Positions 27,834 through 37,409 of a stretch of 64,000 bases of DNA are shown here, piece after piece. A program made the translations under genes and the position numbers. Position 1 is the first letter of the stretch. The number at the start of each line of letters is the position of its first letter. This DNA comes from Vibrio tubiashii. GTDB lineage: Bacteria; Pseudomonadota; Gammaproteobacteria; Enterobacterales; Vibrionaceae. Where the stretch lies: the NCBI RefSeq assembly GCF_028551255.1, contig NZ_CP117030.1, positions 1,054,001 through 1,118,000 of the forward strand. The letters are read 5' to 3'. Under the pieces are notes generated by a model. That model saw only the letters and a list, made by a program, of their open reading frames with translations, searched no databases and had not been told where the DNA came from.

Positions 27834-30390
27834 CCAATCCAAAGTCATGCTTCACCTTTTGGTGAAACATTGAAATACGGCTGACGACATTTTTAAGGTT
27901 CTGTTGCTCTAACAGCGTTAAGTCATCGACCGTTAACATGTCATTGATTTGCCTTAAATCGCTGTATTCTATGATTTGATTCATAAAGCGGAGATGCCAG
28001 ATATGATCGAAGATATACACCATTTCTCTATAGGTTTTGGCATCAATTTCTTGCGCAGCATGGAGCCCTTTTAACCTTTCAACCGTGTTACTTTCTCGGA
28101 TGTCATGTTTGAGGGCGTAGAGACGACAAAAGATCTCCATTGGCCGTAGGCAATCTTTAAGGTTGATGGCTTCACGCCCTTCATGTTGCTCTGTAACCAG
28201 CATATTTTCATCGTTGAGAGGAATAGAATGCGCAAGGCAGTTTTGTGCGTATATGCTAAGAAACTCTGGTTGATTCGATAGTAGCTTCTGAATATGAGAC
28301 TGAATCCCATCCGCTAATCGGGTATCACCATAGGTTGAGCGGATATCAAAGAATACGTTCAGTTCCAATATGCCGTCAGGAGTCGCTTGCTGAACCCACT
28401 GGTCAAAATTGCTTTGCCACTCCTTCTCGCTCAAACACCATTGATGGTTAGAGGCCATTATCAAGCCGTCGCAATAGCTGTAACCAGCCTGATTGAGCAT
28501 GGCACAAACCTTTTCTGCTAAGTGAAGAAAATAGCGACGAGTGGCCTTTAGATCTTGCTCATCGGGGGTCTCGAATACAATCGCATTGTCCTGATCGGAA
28601 AATAGAGTCATGTCATGGCGAGCGTTGCTGCCAAACGATAAAAAAGAGAAAGGTACAGGCGGCTCCCCTATTTCTTGAATGGTCAGTTCGATAAAGCGAC
28701 CAATCGCCGCATCGTAGGTACTGCCAATCAGCCTTCTTAAGTGATCGGGACGCGCACCTGCGGCAATCATCTCGCGAATCAAATCGGTCAATCGGTTGAG
28801 AGATTCAATAACATGGCTATGACTTTCTCCATGCTCAATGTCTAAAACGATACTTGCACTGGTTTTTTGATAGTCCGTACTTGGATTTACTGAACCAAAG
28901 CTCGCGCCATACACTTTGCGAACGATAGGACGAAAAGAGATAACATGGCCTAACTTCTCTGATAGGAAGATTCGAGAGGTACTTAAAATAATGTCTATCT
29001 CGCGACCGCTCTTTGTGACGATCTGAGCTTCAAACTCCGCAGGCTCTGTTTGGTGGCTAAATAACTCTAGTAAATGTTCTATGACGTTTTTGTTATGTGC
29101 CGCACTAGAGAATAGTTCCTGCCAAATCGTTTGAGACTTGAGTTCAGTATCTGTGTAGCCAAGTAGTTGATGAAGGCGAGAGTTAGAGAAAATAATCTTG
29201 CCATCTGCTTCTAAAATATATCCTTCATTGGAAGACTCAACCAATGCCTTATAGCGGTTCTTAGCCTCATTTAGAGCATGTTCAGCGCGTTTCTTTCTTC
29301 TCTCAATCACTTTTGATTGGGCGATAACGTAGAACAAAATCAGCGCCAAACCTAGAGTAATCAATACAAACACTCGATAAAGGGTGCTTTCTAGCTTATC
29401 AATCTCTTGCTGCACGTCCTGTAAATACACACCAGTCCCAACAACCCACTGCCACTCTTCTACCCCTTCAACATAAGTCATCTTTGGAGCAGTAATTGTC
29501 GCGTCGTCTTTCCATTGCCAAAGGTATTCTAAATACCCTTCATGAGAGCTCTTAACTAGATTGACTAACTCTACAAAAATTGGAAAGCGTGAATCATCAT
29601 TCTCATAATAGTGAGTTAAATCTTTGTTGGTTAGATCATGGCGATAAGGATGCATGATCATTCTTGGATGCATATCAGTGATAAAGAAATAATCTTTATT
29701 TTCAGCGCCATACCTCATCGACTTAATGTCCATCGCCGCTTTAGACTGGGCTTCTTCCCGACTTAGCTTGCCGCTTCGCTCTAGTTTGATGTATCGGTCG
29801 ACCACACTGACTGCCGTGGAAGTGAGCTCCTTGAGCATCAGCTGTTTCTGGTTGACCATGGAGTTTTCCACCAAGGGCAAGATCACATAGATAATCGCAG
29901 TCACAAACAAAATGATGGCAGTGATTGTCGGTAAAACAATACGTAAGCTAAATCGGCTTAATGTCGATTGATGATCAGTTTGCTGGGCACTTACCCCCGT
30001 GAAGTAATCTTCAAGCTCTCGCTCATCGAGTACATCACCAAGCTCATCTTGATGATTGACATCATGGTACTTGGCAGTGAATGAGCCATTCTCAAAGTCA
30101 GCTTTAGAAGGCAAATAACCGTGGTAATCGTCACGCACATGAGTTTCAAAAACATCTTTAATCTGCTGGCTTGTATATTTATCGCCAAACTCCTGAATGG
30201 CTTCAGAGAGCGCTTCTTTGCAATGGCGAAATCGTCGATGAGAATAAGGGTCGAACTCCAGCTCTCTGGCCATGGTTTCATGGTGACCTTCGCCATTGAA
30301 ATCAAAAAAGCCGTCTATCCAACGATGAATATCTTCAGCACGTAGTCCATATAAGCGCTCTGTTCGATTCGCGTGTTCAGAAATTTTCAT
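27826..30390 (-). CDS. Membrane receptor with Cache, PAS and DUF294 nucleotidyltransferase domains
   Basis: 854 residues. Residues 1-130 are a soluble helical region of unknown family. Membrane segments at about 150-172 and 337-357 enclose a Cache-type sensor, including NKDYFFITDMHPRMIMHP and EWQWVVGTGVYLQD. A PAS domain follows at about 375-490 (SNEGYILEADGKIIFSN). Residues 530-690 carry a GlnD-like nucleotidyltransferase with FGSNARHDM (586-594) and the metal-binding pair in SDQDNAIVF (598-606). A DUF294 C-terminal domain ends the protein. There is no kinase, GGDEF or chemoreceptor output, so the output would be nucleotide transfer or protein interaction. The related protein at 49967 replaces the membrane part with cNMP and CBS domains. 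Confidence 0.82.
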   Translation of the reverse strand: MKISEHANRTERLYGLRAEDIHRWIDGFFDFNGEGHHETMARELEFDPYSHRRFRHCKEALSEAIQEFGDKYTSQQIKDVFETHVRDDYHGYLPSKADFENGSFTAKYHDVNHQDELGDVLDERELEDYFTGVSAQQTDHQSTLSRFSLRIVLPTITAIILFVTAIIYVILPLVENSMVNQKQLMLKELTSTAVSVVDRYIKLERSGKLSREEAQSKAAMDIKSMRYGAENKDYFFITDMHPRMIMHPYRHDLTNKDLTHYYENDDSRFPIFVELVNLVKSSHEGYLEYLWQWKDDATITAPKMTYVEGVEEWQWVVGTGVYLQDVQQEIDKLESTLYRVFVLITLGLALILFYVIAQSKVIERRKKRAEHALNEAKNRYKALVESSNEGYILEADGKIIFSNSRLHQLLGYTDTELKSQTIWQELFSSAAHNKNVIEHLLELFSHQTEPAEFEAQIVTKSGREIDIILSTSRIFLSEKLGHVISFRPIVRKVYGASFGSVNPSTDYQKTSASIVLDIEHGESHSHVIESLNRLTDLIREMIAAGARPDHLRRLIGSTYDAAIGRFIELTIQEIGEPPVPFSFLSFGSNARHDMTLFSDQDNAIVFETPDEQDLKATRRYFLHLAEKVCAMLNQAGYSYCDGLIMASNHQWCLSEKEWQSNFDQWVQQATPDGILELNVFFDIRSTYGDTRLADGIQSHIQKLLSNQPEFLSIYAQNCLAHSIPLNDENMLVTEQHEGREAINLKDCLRPMEIFCRLYALKHDIRESNTVERLKGLHAAQEIDAKTYREMVYIFDHIWHLRFMNQIIEYSDLRQINDMLTVDDLTLLEQQNLKNVVSRISMFHQKVKHDFGLAT

Positions 30391-30755
30391 CGGATTTTAG
30401 TCATTTCCTTGCATATTGATAAATAAATCAAAAATGTGCGATACGTAGCATTTTTATTAAAACTCAATCAGCGTAACTATATCTTCGAAAATTTACTTAA
30501 TCGAAATCAATAATTATCAAATACCCCTTTCTTAGTATGAGGCCAATGTTTTGACTCGATTTTTGACAAGGTGCCCAAGAGTTATCTTGTCGTCATCAAC
30601 GAAGTGAGTTCATGTTTTTCCCACCTTTTCAAATAGATAAGGTTCTTGGTAGCGTCTGGGATGTCGTCTCGTACTGATCGAAGGTCAGTATACCAAGTGT
30701 AAGTGGAGAGCTAATTGACATGGTTCAACTTCGTCTCATAACAAAGGAAGACGAA
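30391..30755. other. 365-base non-coding divergent region
   Basis: Lies between the Cache-PAS-DUF294 gene and the DUF3360 transporter, so it should hold both promoters. AT-rich on the left half. No operator, RNA or open frame can be supported. Confidence 0.45.
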
Positions 30756-32216
30756 ATGTCTAACACTAGTAAAACCTTTTACAGGGATATGCGTAAAAAG
30801 GCGCATGAATTTGAGAGCCGAGAAGAGTTTCTCAACCATGATCTAAAGATCATGAGTTTTCGCCGCTGGGGTATTCACTTACCCTCACGTGATTACAGTA
30901 TTGAAATAGAAGACTGGGTTCCAGCCCTAGCTGCGACCATAGGTAAAGTGGTAATGGTGACGGCAATGGTCGCTGCTTTTGCCGCTCAGTTTGGTTTATC
31001 ACCTGAATTTGTTGCAGAAAACGTTCGTTACGAACTGCTCATTGCAGGTGCTCTGTTTGTTATCCTTTTTTCAGCCATTTTAAATCCAAACGCTAACCTA
31101 GCCGGGACTCATGGGCCAATGATCCCGTTGATACCGCTTATCGCTGCTGCGGGCGGGCATCCATTAGCGCTTGGCTTAATGGTCTGTGCCTTTGGTTTGA
31201 TCCTTGCCTTTACTAAAGGGGGTTCCAAGCTCATGACCTTAACAGGGGTCGGTGTGCGAGGAGGCTTATTGATTTACCTAGGCGCGGTCGGTTTGATTGG
31301 TCAAATCAACAAAACTGAAGCTTGGGCTGCAAGTAGCGATCAGGGCTACATATCTTTTGCCGTTATCGGTGTGACTGTGATGGTTTATGCTTATCTCGCC
31401 AAAATCAATAAACGTTGGTTAGCCATCCCTCTATGTTCAGCGCTTGCAGGTATCGTAGCGTACGTTATGGGTGCTGATTTCTCGTTTACAACAGAACCTG
31501 GCCTCCCACACTTTAGTCCATTCTACTGGTGGGGCGAAGACACAGGTTGGCAATTAGGTTGGCCTAATCTAGAACACTTTATCGCGGTAACACCTTTTGC
31601 GCTGCTTGCCGTCGCTATGTGGTCACCTGACTACCTAGGCCACCGCGTATTCCAAGAGCTAAACTACCCGAAAGAGGCCAAAGGCGTCTTAATGGACGTT
31701 GACGATACTATGGTTGGCGCGTCAGTTCGCCAAGGTGTCGGCGCACTTTTAGGTGGTGGTAACTTAGCCTCATCGTGGGGGACTTACATGATTCCTGCGG
31801 CGATTGCTAAGCGCCCTATCCCGGGTGGTGCTTTGTTGACTGGCTTAATGTGTATCGCTGCGTCGGTTATCGGCTACCCGATGGACTTAGCGATGTGGGA
31901 GCCTGTTCTGCGCGTTGCACTTATTGTTGGTGTTTTCCTACCGCTACTTGAAGCGGGCATGCAGATGATTCACAAACATAAAGATTCACTCAGCGCTGGT
32001 ATCTGTATCTTTGCTTGCGCGTTTGTGAACCCGGTCTTTGGCTGGGCGACAACCATGCTACTCGATAACATGGGGCTAATTGGCGACCACGAGCGTGCGA
32101 AGTCTTTATCACCAAAAGATAAGTACCTTATTCCGGGTCTAGCATTTATCATTTGCGTTGGCTCGCTCGCTTTTGTCGGTCAACTACCGGGTATCCCAGC
32201 TCTAATCGGTAATTAA
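30756..32216 (+). CDS. DUF3360 family membrane transporter
   Basis: 486 residues from the ATG at 30756, with AAAGGAAG upstream; an in-frame start 12 codons earlier has no ribosome-binding site. The N-terminal 60 residues are charged and cytoplasmic (RDMRKKAHEFESREEFLNHD), followed by about 11-12 membrane segments. Blocks such as ILNPNANLAGTHGPMIPLIP and the acidic DVDDTMVGASVRQGVGALLGG recall the inverted-repeat fold of SulP/NCS2-type carriers. DUF3360 proteins are common in Vibrio, but no substrate is established that I know of. It stands alone. Confidence 0.8.
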   Translation: MSNTSKTFYRDMRKKAHEFESREEFLNHDLKIMSFRRWGIHLPSRDYSIEIEDWVPALAATIGKVVMVTAMVAAFAAQFGLSPEFVAENVRYELLIAGALFVILFSAILNPNANLAGTHGPMIPLIPLIAAAGGHPLALGLMVCAFGLILAFTKGGSKLMTLTGVGVRGGLLIYLGAVGLIGQINKTEAWAASSDQGYISFAVIGVTVMVYAYLAKINKRWLAIPLCSALAGIVAYVMGADFSFTTEPGLPHFSPFYWWGEDTGWQLGWPNLEHFIAVTPFALLAVAMWSPDYLGHRVFQELNYPKEAKGVLMDVDDTMVGASVRQGVGALLGGGNLASSWGTYMIPAAIAKRPIPGGALLTGLMCIAASVIGYPMDLAMWEPVLRVALIVGVFLPLLEAGMQMIHKHKDSLSAGICIFACAFVNPVFGWATTMLLDNMGLIGDHERAKSLSPKDKYLIPGLAFIICVGSLAFVGQLPGIPALIGN

Positions 32217-32486
32217 GCTTAATTTTAGGTTTTGGGCAAAGTGCAATTATTCCGTACTTTGTCCTTTCCTTCCCGCTTAGGTGCCCCCTCTACTCTCTCC
32301 TCTCCTGAATGAACATCGAAAATGTGATAGAATCCGCATCTTGGGGATTACGCTAACTGCCGAAGTTGTTCTTTTTAAATGCAATTTTTGTCATCGTTTT
32401 GGTGATTAGAGCAAGCTAATCAAGTAGTAAAAAGATATGGAGTTGGTCTTTCTGCTCACGGACATGAGTAGATAAAATCATAATTT

Positions 32487-34091
32487 ATGGATTATAAATC
32501 GAAAAAGTACAGTATTGATTCAACCGACTATCAAGTCGGCCAAGATAACATTAACAAATGGGGTATGGACGTTCACAACACAGTATTTACTGTCTCTGTT
32601 GGTCTATCTATCCTTTTCATCGTCACCTTGCTCGCACTTTCGCCAGCAGACGCTAAAGCCGCCATTGATTCCGTAAAAGGGGCGGTACTTTCAAACTTTG
32701 ACTTCCTTTTCATGTGGGGAGCCAACCTGCTACTTCTATTCTCAGTTGTCATTGCGTTCTCACCTTTAGGTAAGATTCGTTTGGGCGGTGATAAAGCAAC
32801 CGCCGATTATTCGACCTTGTCTTGGATTGCGATGCTGTTTGCAGCCGGCATGGGAATCGGACTTATTTTCTGGGGTGTGGCTGAACCTACCGCTTTCTAT
32901 ACCAACTGGTTTGGTACACCACTGAATGTTGACGCCTACACACCTGAAGGCCGCGAACTTGCGCTCGGTGCAACCGTATTCCACTGGGGTCTTCATGCTT
33001 GGGCAATATACGGTATGGCGGCACTGTGCCTAGCATACTTCGTTTATAACAAGGGCCTACCACTTTCGATGCGTTCAGTCTTTTACCCACTTTTAGGTGA
33101 TAAAGTTTGGGGCAAGATTGGAGATGTAATCGACGTGATGACTGTTCTAGTCACCTTGTTTGGCCTTGCAACGTCACTAGGCTTAGGTGGCTCGCAAGCA
33201 GCGAGCGGGATCAGCCATGTGTTTGGTTTTGAAAACAGCTTATACCTTCAGCAATCAATCATTGTGTTGATCATGGGATTAGCGATCATTTCAGTATTAC
33301 GCGGAATGGATGGCGGCGTGAAACTGCTAAGTAATCTGAACATGATCATTGCCTTTGTTTTCCTTGGGTTTATCGCGGTACTTAACTTCACTACGGTTCT
33401 GGATTCAACCTACACAGCGGTTGTTGGTTACGTGAAGAACATTATCCCACTCAGCCAGACTAGTGGTCGTGAAGACACAACATGGTTACATGGCTGGACT
33501 GTATTCTACTGGGCTTGGTGGGTTGCTTACGCGCCATTCTTCGGCATGTTCGTTGCGCGTATTTCTAAAGGACGCACAGTACGCGAGTTTCTTGTCTGCG
33601 TGATGATTATTCCTACCCTAGTAACAACAGCTTGGATGTCTGTATTTGGCGGCGTGGCGATTGATCAGATTATCAACCACGTTGGTCTACTTGGTATTGA
33701 ACAAGGTATTTCAGATGTATCGTTAAGCTTGTTCTACATGCTTGATGCGTACTCATTGGGCAACGTGCTGTCGGTTCTCGCCGTCGCGCTGATTGTCGTC
33801 TTCTTTGTTACCACGCTAGACTCAGGCTCAATCGTAATCGATAGCATGACTGCGGGTGGTAAACTAGAAGTTCCACTAAAACAGAAAGTGGTGTGGGCAC
33901 TTATTGCAGGTTCAATCGCTATGGTAATGCTGTGGATTGGCGGTACTCAATCCATTCAAGCACTGCAATCTATCACCATTATTGCTGCACTTCCGTTTAC
34001 CATTATTTTAATTCTGGGTTGTATAAGCTTAATCAAAGGGCTTTTAACTGAAGTTGAGCAACCAAATTCCGCTATCAAAGCGAAAAGCTAA
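32487..34091 (+). CDS. BCCT family betaine/choline/carnitine transporter (first copy)
   Basis: 534 residues with 12 membrane segments expected. The glycine-rich substrate/sodium stretch AAGMGIGLIFWGVAEP is at 119-134. Residues equivalent to the BetP aromatic box appear as Trp167, Trp172 and Tyr175 in HWGLHAWAIY. In the eighth-helix motif YWAWWVAYAPF, Trp344 and Trp345 are kept but Tyr348 stands where BetP-like carriers have a third tryptophan. The short N-terminus lacks a long osmosensing tail. There is no clear ribosome-binding site. A second BCCT at 52648 shares the N-terminus KYSIDSTDY. Likely imports a trimethylammonium osmolyte or related compound. Confidence 0.92.
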   Translation: MDYKSKKYSIDSTDYQVGQDNINKWGMDVHNTVFTVSVGLSILFIVTLLALSPADAKAAIDSVKGAVLSNFDFLFMWGANLLLLFSVVIAFSPLGKIRLGGDKATADYSTLSWIAMLFAAGMGIGLIFWGVAEPTAFYTNWFGTPLNVDAYTPEGRELALGATVFHWGLHAWAIYGMAALCLAYFVYNKGLPLSMRSVFYPLLGDKVWGKIGDVIDVMTVLVTLFGLATSLGLGGSQAASGISHVFGFENSLYLQQSIIVLIMGLAIISVLRGMDGGVKLLSNLNMIIAFVFLGFIAVLNFTTVLDSTYTAVVGYVKNIIPLSQTSGREDTTWLHGWTVFYWAWWVAYAPFFGMFVARISKGRTVREFLVCVMIIPTLVTTAWMSVFGGVAIDQIINHVGLLGIEQGISDVSLSLFYMLDAYSLGNVLSVLAVALIVVFFVTTLDSGSIVIDSMTAGGKLEVPLKQKVVWALIAGSIAMVMLWIGGTQSIQALQSITIIAALPFTIILILGCISLIKGLLTEVEQPNSAIKAKS

Positions 34092-34098
34092 GTCTCAA

Positions 34099-34121
34099 GC
34101 TCTCCCGTAAATCGGGAGAGC
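34099..34121 (+). terminator. Terminator of the first BCCT gene
   Basis: Nine-base stem GCTCTCCCG/CGGGAGAGC with loop TAAAT, then CTTTT. It begins 8 bases after the stop codon. Confidence 0.9.
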
Positions 34122-34289
34122 CTTTTCATATCTCTAACCCGCTTCCTTTCACTCTCTTTCCAAATGGTTTCACACCAAAACATATTATTAAATTGTGAAC
34201 ATCAGTATCGATTGATTACACATATTTAACTTCTCAAAATTAATTACTTAATCTGTTAAAAAAGAGATTCCAATCACACTAAATTTGGT

Positions 34290-34295
34290 TATAAT
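34290..34295 (+). promoter_or_regulatory. Candidate -10 box (TATAAT) for the OFA-type MFS gene
   Basis: A consensus TATAAT lies 94 bases before the start. The best -35 at about 16 bases upstream is weak (TTCCAA), so an activator may be needed. Confidence 0.4.
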
Positions 34296-34389
34296 TCGCG
34301 CCCATTGCGCTTTATGTTGATAAACGCAAACTTAATTTGAGTAATTGAACTGTTAACCGATCCTCTTTCGAGGAAAAACGAGAAGAAAA

Positions 34390-35622
34390 ATGAGCAAGAT
34401 TGATAAAGCTATGCGCATCCTGCTAGCGGGATTCTGTATCAACCTTTGTCTTGGCATCCTGTATGCTTGGAGTGTATTCAACAAGGCATTAGTGACCGAG
34501 TCAGGTTGGAGCGCAGCTGAAGCTTCAGCGCCTTACGCAACAGCAACGATCACTTTCTCTATCTGTCTTCTGGTTGCTGGTATCCTGCAAGACCGTATGG
34601 GCCCTCGCTTGATCCTTATCCTAGGTACTGTGCTAACAGGTCTAGGTATGATCGCATCTGGCTTCGTTGATTCACCACTTATGCTGAACATCACTTTTGG
34701 TGTTATTACTGGTGCAGGTATCGGTTTTGGCTATGCATGTCTTTCTCCTTCTGCAATGAAGTGGTTCCACGCGTCTAAGAAAGGTATGGTTAACGGCATT
34801 ATCGCGGCAGGCTTTGGTCTAGCGGCTATCTACTTAGCGCCGGTGACTTCTGCACTAATTACAAGCATGGGTATCCAAACCAGCTTTATGATTCTTGGTG
34901 TTGGTGTCCTTGCTATCGCTGTACCTTTAGCTGCAACCATCAGCAACCCACCAGCAGATTACACGCCTGCTGAACCAAAAGTAAAAGAAGGCCAAGCTCC
35001 AAAAGTGGTTAAGAAGTCTGACGACCTAACTTGGAAAGCTATGCTTAAAACGCCTCAGTTTTACTCGCTATGGATCATGTACGCGTTCGCAGCTTCTGTT
35101 GGTCTTATGATCATCGGTAACATCACGACTATAGCAAGTGTTCAGGCAAACCTACCAAACGCGGTTTACCTAGCGTCTATCCTAGCGGTATTTAACTCAG
35201 GCGGTCGTGTTGCTGCTGGTATGCTAGCTGATAAAATCGGTGGCGTTCGTACTCTACTTCTAGCGTTCGTTCTTCAGGGCATCAACATGGTTCTGTTTGC
35301 AACCTTCAACTCTGAGTTCACGCTAATCATTGGTACAGCTATTGCTGCAGTAGGTTACGGTACTCTTCTAGCAGTATTCCCTACCCTAACCGCTGAGTTC
35401 TACGGCCTGAAGAACTACGGTACTAACTACGGTGTACTTTACACAGCATGGGGTATTGGTGGTGCAATCGGTGCAGCAGTTGTTGGCTTCTCAATGACTA
35501 ACGGTGAAGGCTATGGTCTTGCGTACACTATTTCAGCAGTGATGATGGCAGTTTGTATCGTACTTGCTTTCATTACTCGCCCGCTATCTGAAGCGAAAGT
35601 AGCTGAGCTTAAAAACGCTTAA
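34390..35622 (+). CDS. MFS transporter of the oxalate/formate antiporter (OFA) family
   Basis: 410 residues with 12 expected membrane segments and a central cytoplasmic loop (about 195-215, rich in lysine and proline). The N-terminus (LLAGFCINLCLGILYAWSVF) and the helix-4 region GAGIGFGYACLSPSAMKWF are characteristic of the OFA family, members of which carry oxalate, formate or other monocarboxylates. Codon use looks strongly biased, suggesting high expression. A perfect terminator follows at 35641. The substrate is not determinable. Confidence 0.88.
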   Translation: MSKIDKAMRILLAGFCINLCLGILYAWSVFNKALVTESGWSAAEASAPYATATITFSICLLVAGILQDRMGPRLILILGTVLTGLGMIASGFVDSPLMLNITFGVITGAGIGFGYACLSPSAMKWFHASKKGMVNGIIAAGFGLAAIYLAPVTSALITSMGIQTSFMILGVGVLAIAVPLAATISNPPADYTPAEPKVKEGQAPKVVKKSDDLTWKAMLKTPQFYSLWIMYAFAASVGLMIIGNITTIASVQANLPNAVYLASILAVFNSGGRVAAGMLADKIGGVRTLLLAFVLQGINMVLFATFNSEFTLIIGTAIAAVGYGTLLAVFPTLTAEFYGLKNYGTNYGVLYTAWGIGGAIGAAVVGFSMTNGEGYGLAYTISAVMMAVCIVLAFITRPLSEAKVAELKNA

Positions 35623-35640
35623 TAGATTGAATTACTAGCG

Positions 35641-35670
35641 AAAAGGCTTAACCTTAGGGTTAAGCCTTTT
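35641..35670 (+). terminator. Terminator of the OFA-type MFS gene
   Basis: Twelve-base perfect stem AAAAGGCTTAAC/GTTAAGCCTTTT with loop CTTAGG, followed by TT. It ends only 15 bases before the nuclease start. Confidence 0.93.
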
Positions 35671-35685
35671 TTGTATCTAGCCGTT

Positions 35686-37299
35686 ATGCCTGATCCTATC
35701 GAACTTGCCCCTGACTATTATCTTCATAATTTCACCAAGCTAATTACTCATGCTTTAGACTGGTATCCTGATCTGCTAACTGAAAGTGAACTCAACTGGC
35801 TACGCAGTTTCAAGCAGCTAGACAAAAACTCTCAATGTTTGCTTGTTCGACTACTATCTCGCAAAGGTGAGTGGTTTCGCTCTGATAGATTAAACTACCC
35901 TGAAATCGGCGATATCACACCTTGTCTAGAGTCTCTGCAACTCGGCGACTTCATTACCATTAACCATGATATTTGTGCTTTAACGCTTGCCTCTGAGTTA
36001 CTAACAAAGCCCGAGCTGTGCTCATTGTTTACCTTCTCGAATAAGACAGCTCGCAAGGAGGTGTTGTTAAACCAGATCGTTCAGGGACCATTTACCCGTT
36101 TTGATGACATTAACTTTGTAGTAATCAGACTTAAGCAATCTGAGGTTATTGATGTCTTACTCGCCCTGTTTTTCGCTAACACACACCAAGATCTGAGTCA
36201 GTTTGTTCTTGATGATTTAGGTCTGCATCAATTTGAAAACTATCAGCTTAGCGATGAGCGCCGATTCTTTTCCTCACGGACTGAGCTTAACCAGTTACTA
36301 CACCTTTCCGATTTACATGACCGTTATATAGACTCCGATAGGAAAGACGCATCTAGCTTATTGGCTCTGCTGGGCGAAATAGAGCACCCATTCAGTCATA
36401 ACTATATAGAACGTAAGCGTCAGCACTTGATCAACGATATGTCGAGAGATCTAGAGCGGCTAGGAAAACTAGAAGAGTGCCTAGAATGGTTTGCGAAAAC
36501 TTCCCTTCCACCATCGCGCGAGCGTCAAGCGCGAGTCCACGATAAACTCGATAATATTGATGAAATGAGTGACGTTGTCACTGAAATATTACTCCAGCCT
36601 GTGGATGTGGCAGAGTTAGAAACTGCGCACAAGCTTGAACAAAGGCTTAAACGCAAACAAGGGCTTCGAGTCCCAAGAGAGAAAAAGCCAGATATTCACG
36701 AATACCACTTAGATTTAGATCTTTCTCAGCAGCGAGTAGAACTCGCAGTAAAATCGCATTTTGAGCAGCTTGGTTATCAGGTGTTCTATGCCGAGAACCT
36801 CTTGCTCAATGGCTTGTTTGGCTTGGCATTCTGGGATGTGGTATTCGCTCCGATAGAAGGTGCTTTTATTAACCGCTATCAACATCGCCCGTTGGATTTG
36901 TATCACGCCGATTTTGCCATCAAGCGTCAAGCTTTGATTGACCATGTGATCCACACTCTAGAGCGTGATGGACTAAACGCTCTTGTCACCACTTACCACC
37001 AGAAATATGGCTTGGCGAACCCATTTATCCACTGGGCTGGCTTTGATCTAGAACTGCTAGAGGCTTGCATCAAGCACATTCCAAACCATATGGCGCTGTG
37101 CCTGTTTAAAGTGATGCTAAAAGATCCCAAACTCTACCGTAGTGGCATGCCTGATCTCATTCTCTTCAAACAAGGTCAGTTTGAATGGGTTGAAGTCAAA
37201 GGTCCCGGAGATAAGCTGCAAGATAATCAATGGCGTTGGTTTAAGCACTTTATTGAACTTAAGGTTCCATTTGCTGCATGCTACGTGTCGCAAGAATAA
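35686..37299 (+). CDS. VRR-NUC domain nuclease, FAN1-like
   Basis: 537 residues from the ATG at 35686. The N-terminus (PDPIELAPDYYLHNFTKLI) matches bacterial FAN1-type proteins, so the start is secure although no ribosome-binding site is visible and a terminator ends just upstream. The C-terminal VRR-NUC domain has PD...EVK in SGMPDLILFKQGQFEWVEVK, then GPGDKLQDNQWRW, giving the metal-dependent nuclease centre. Eukaryotic FAN1 cuts flap and crosslink-repair structures; bacterial homologues are thought to act on branched DNA. It stands alone. Confidence 0.88.
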   Translation: MPDPIELAPDYYLHNFTKLITHALDWYPDLLTESELNWLRSFKQLDKNSQCLLVRLLSRKGEWFRSDRLNYPEIGDITPCLESLQLGDFITINHDICALTLASELLTKPELCSLFTFSNKTARKEVLLNQIVQGPFTRFDDINFVVIRLKQSEVIDVLLALFFANTHQDLSQFVLDDLGLHQFENYQLSDERRFFSSRTELNQLLHLSDLHDRYIDSDRKDASSLLALLGEIEHPFSHNYIERKRQHLINDMSRDLERLGKLEECLEWFAKTSLPPSRERQARVHDKLDNIDEMSDVVTEILLQPVDVAELETAHKLEQRLKRKQGLRVPREKKPDIHEYHLDLDLSQQRVELAVKSHFEQLGYQVFYAENLLLNGLFGLAFWDVVFAPIEGAFINRYQHRPLDLYHADFAIKRQALIDHVIHTLERDGLNALVTTYHQKYGLANPFIHWAGFDLELLEACIKHIPNHMALCLFKVMLKDPKLYRSGMPDLILFKQGQFEWVEVKGPGDKLQDNQWRWFKHFIELKVPFAACYVSQE

Positions 37300-37339
37300 C
37301 GAACACTTATACAATCTCAGCTTCTTGTTAATGATTAGT

Positions 37340-37356
37340 ATGCAATAGGATTGCAT
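37340..37356. promoter_or_regulatory. Inverted repeat ATGCAAT-AGG-ATTGCAT upstream of the iron two-component operon
   Basis: A perfect 7-3-7 repeat 17 bases before the Fur box and about 54 bases before the response-regulator start. It could be an activator site, possibly for the adjacent OmpR-type regulator, but no second copy was found. Confidence 0.45.
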
Positions 37357-37373
37357 CTACCCCTTCTTTTATT

Positions 37374-37392
37374 GATAATAATTAGCATTATC
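37374..37392. promoter_or_regulatory. Fur box upstream of the two-component operon
   Basis: GATAATAATTAGCATTATC matches the 19-base Fur consensus GATAATGATAATCATTATC at 16 positions. It lies 17 bases before the response-regulator ATG, where iron-bound Fur would block transcription. Confidence 0.85.
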
Positions 37393-37409
37393 AATAAAAG
37401 GAGTTTGTT

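Noticed and set aside
32404..32421. Hairpin GATTAG-AGCAAG-CTAATC in the leader of the first BCCT gene
   Set aside because: Only six base pairs with no T-run; in AT-rich DNA this is expected by chance. It could be real but is not supported.
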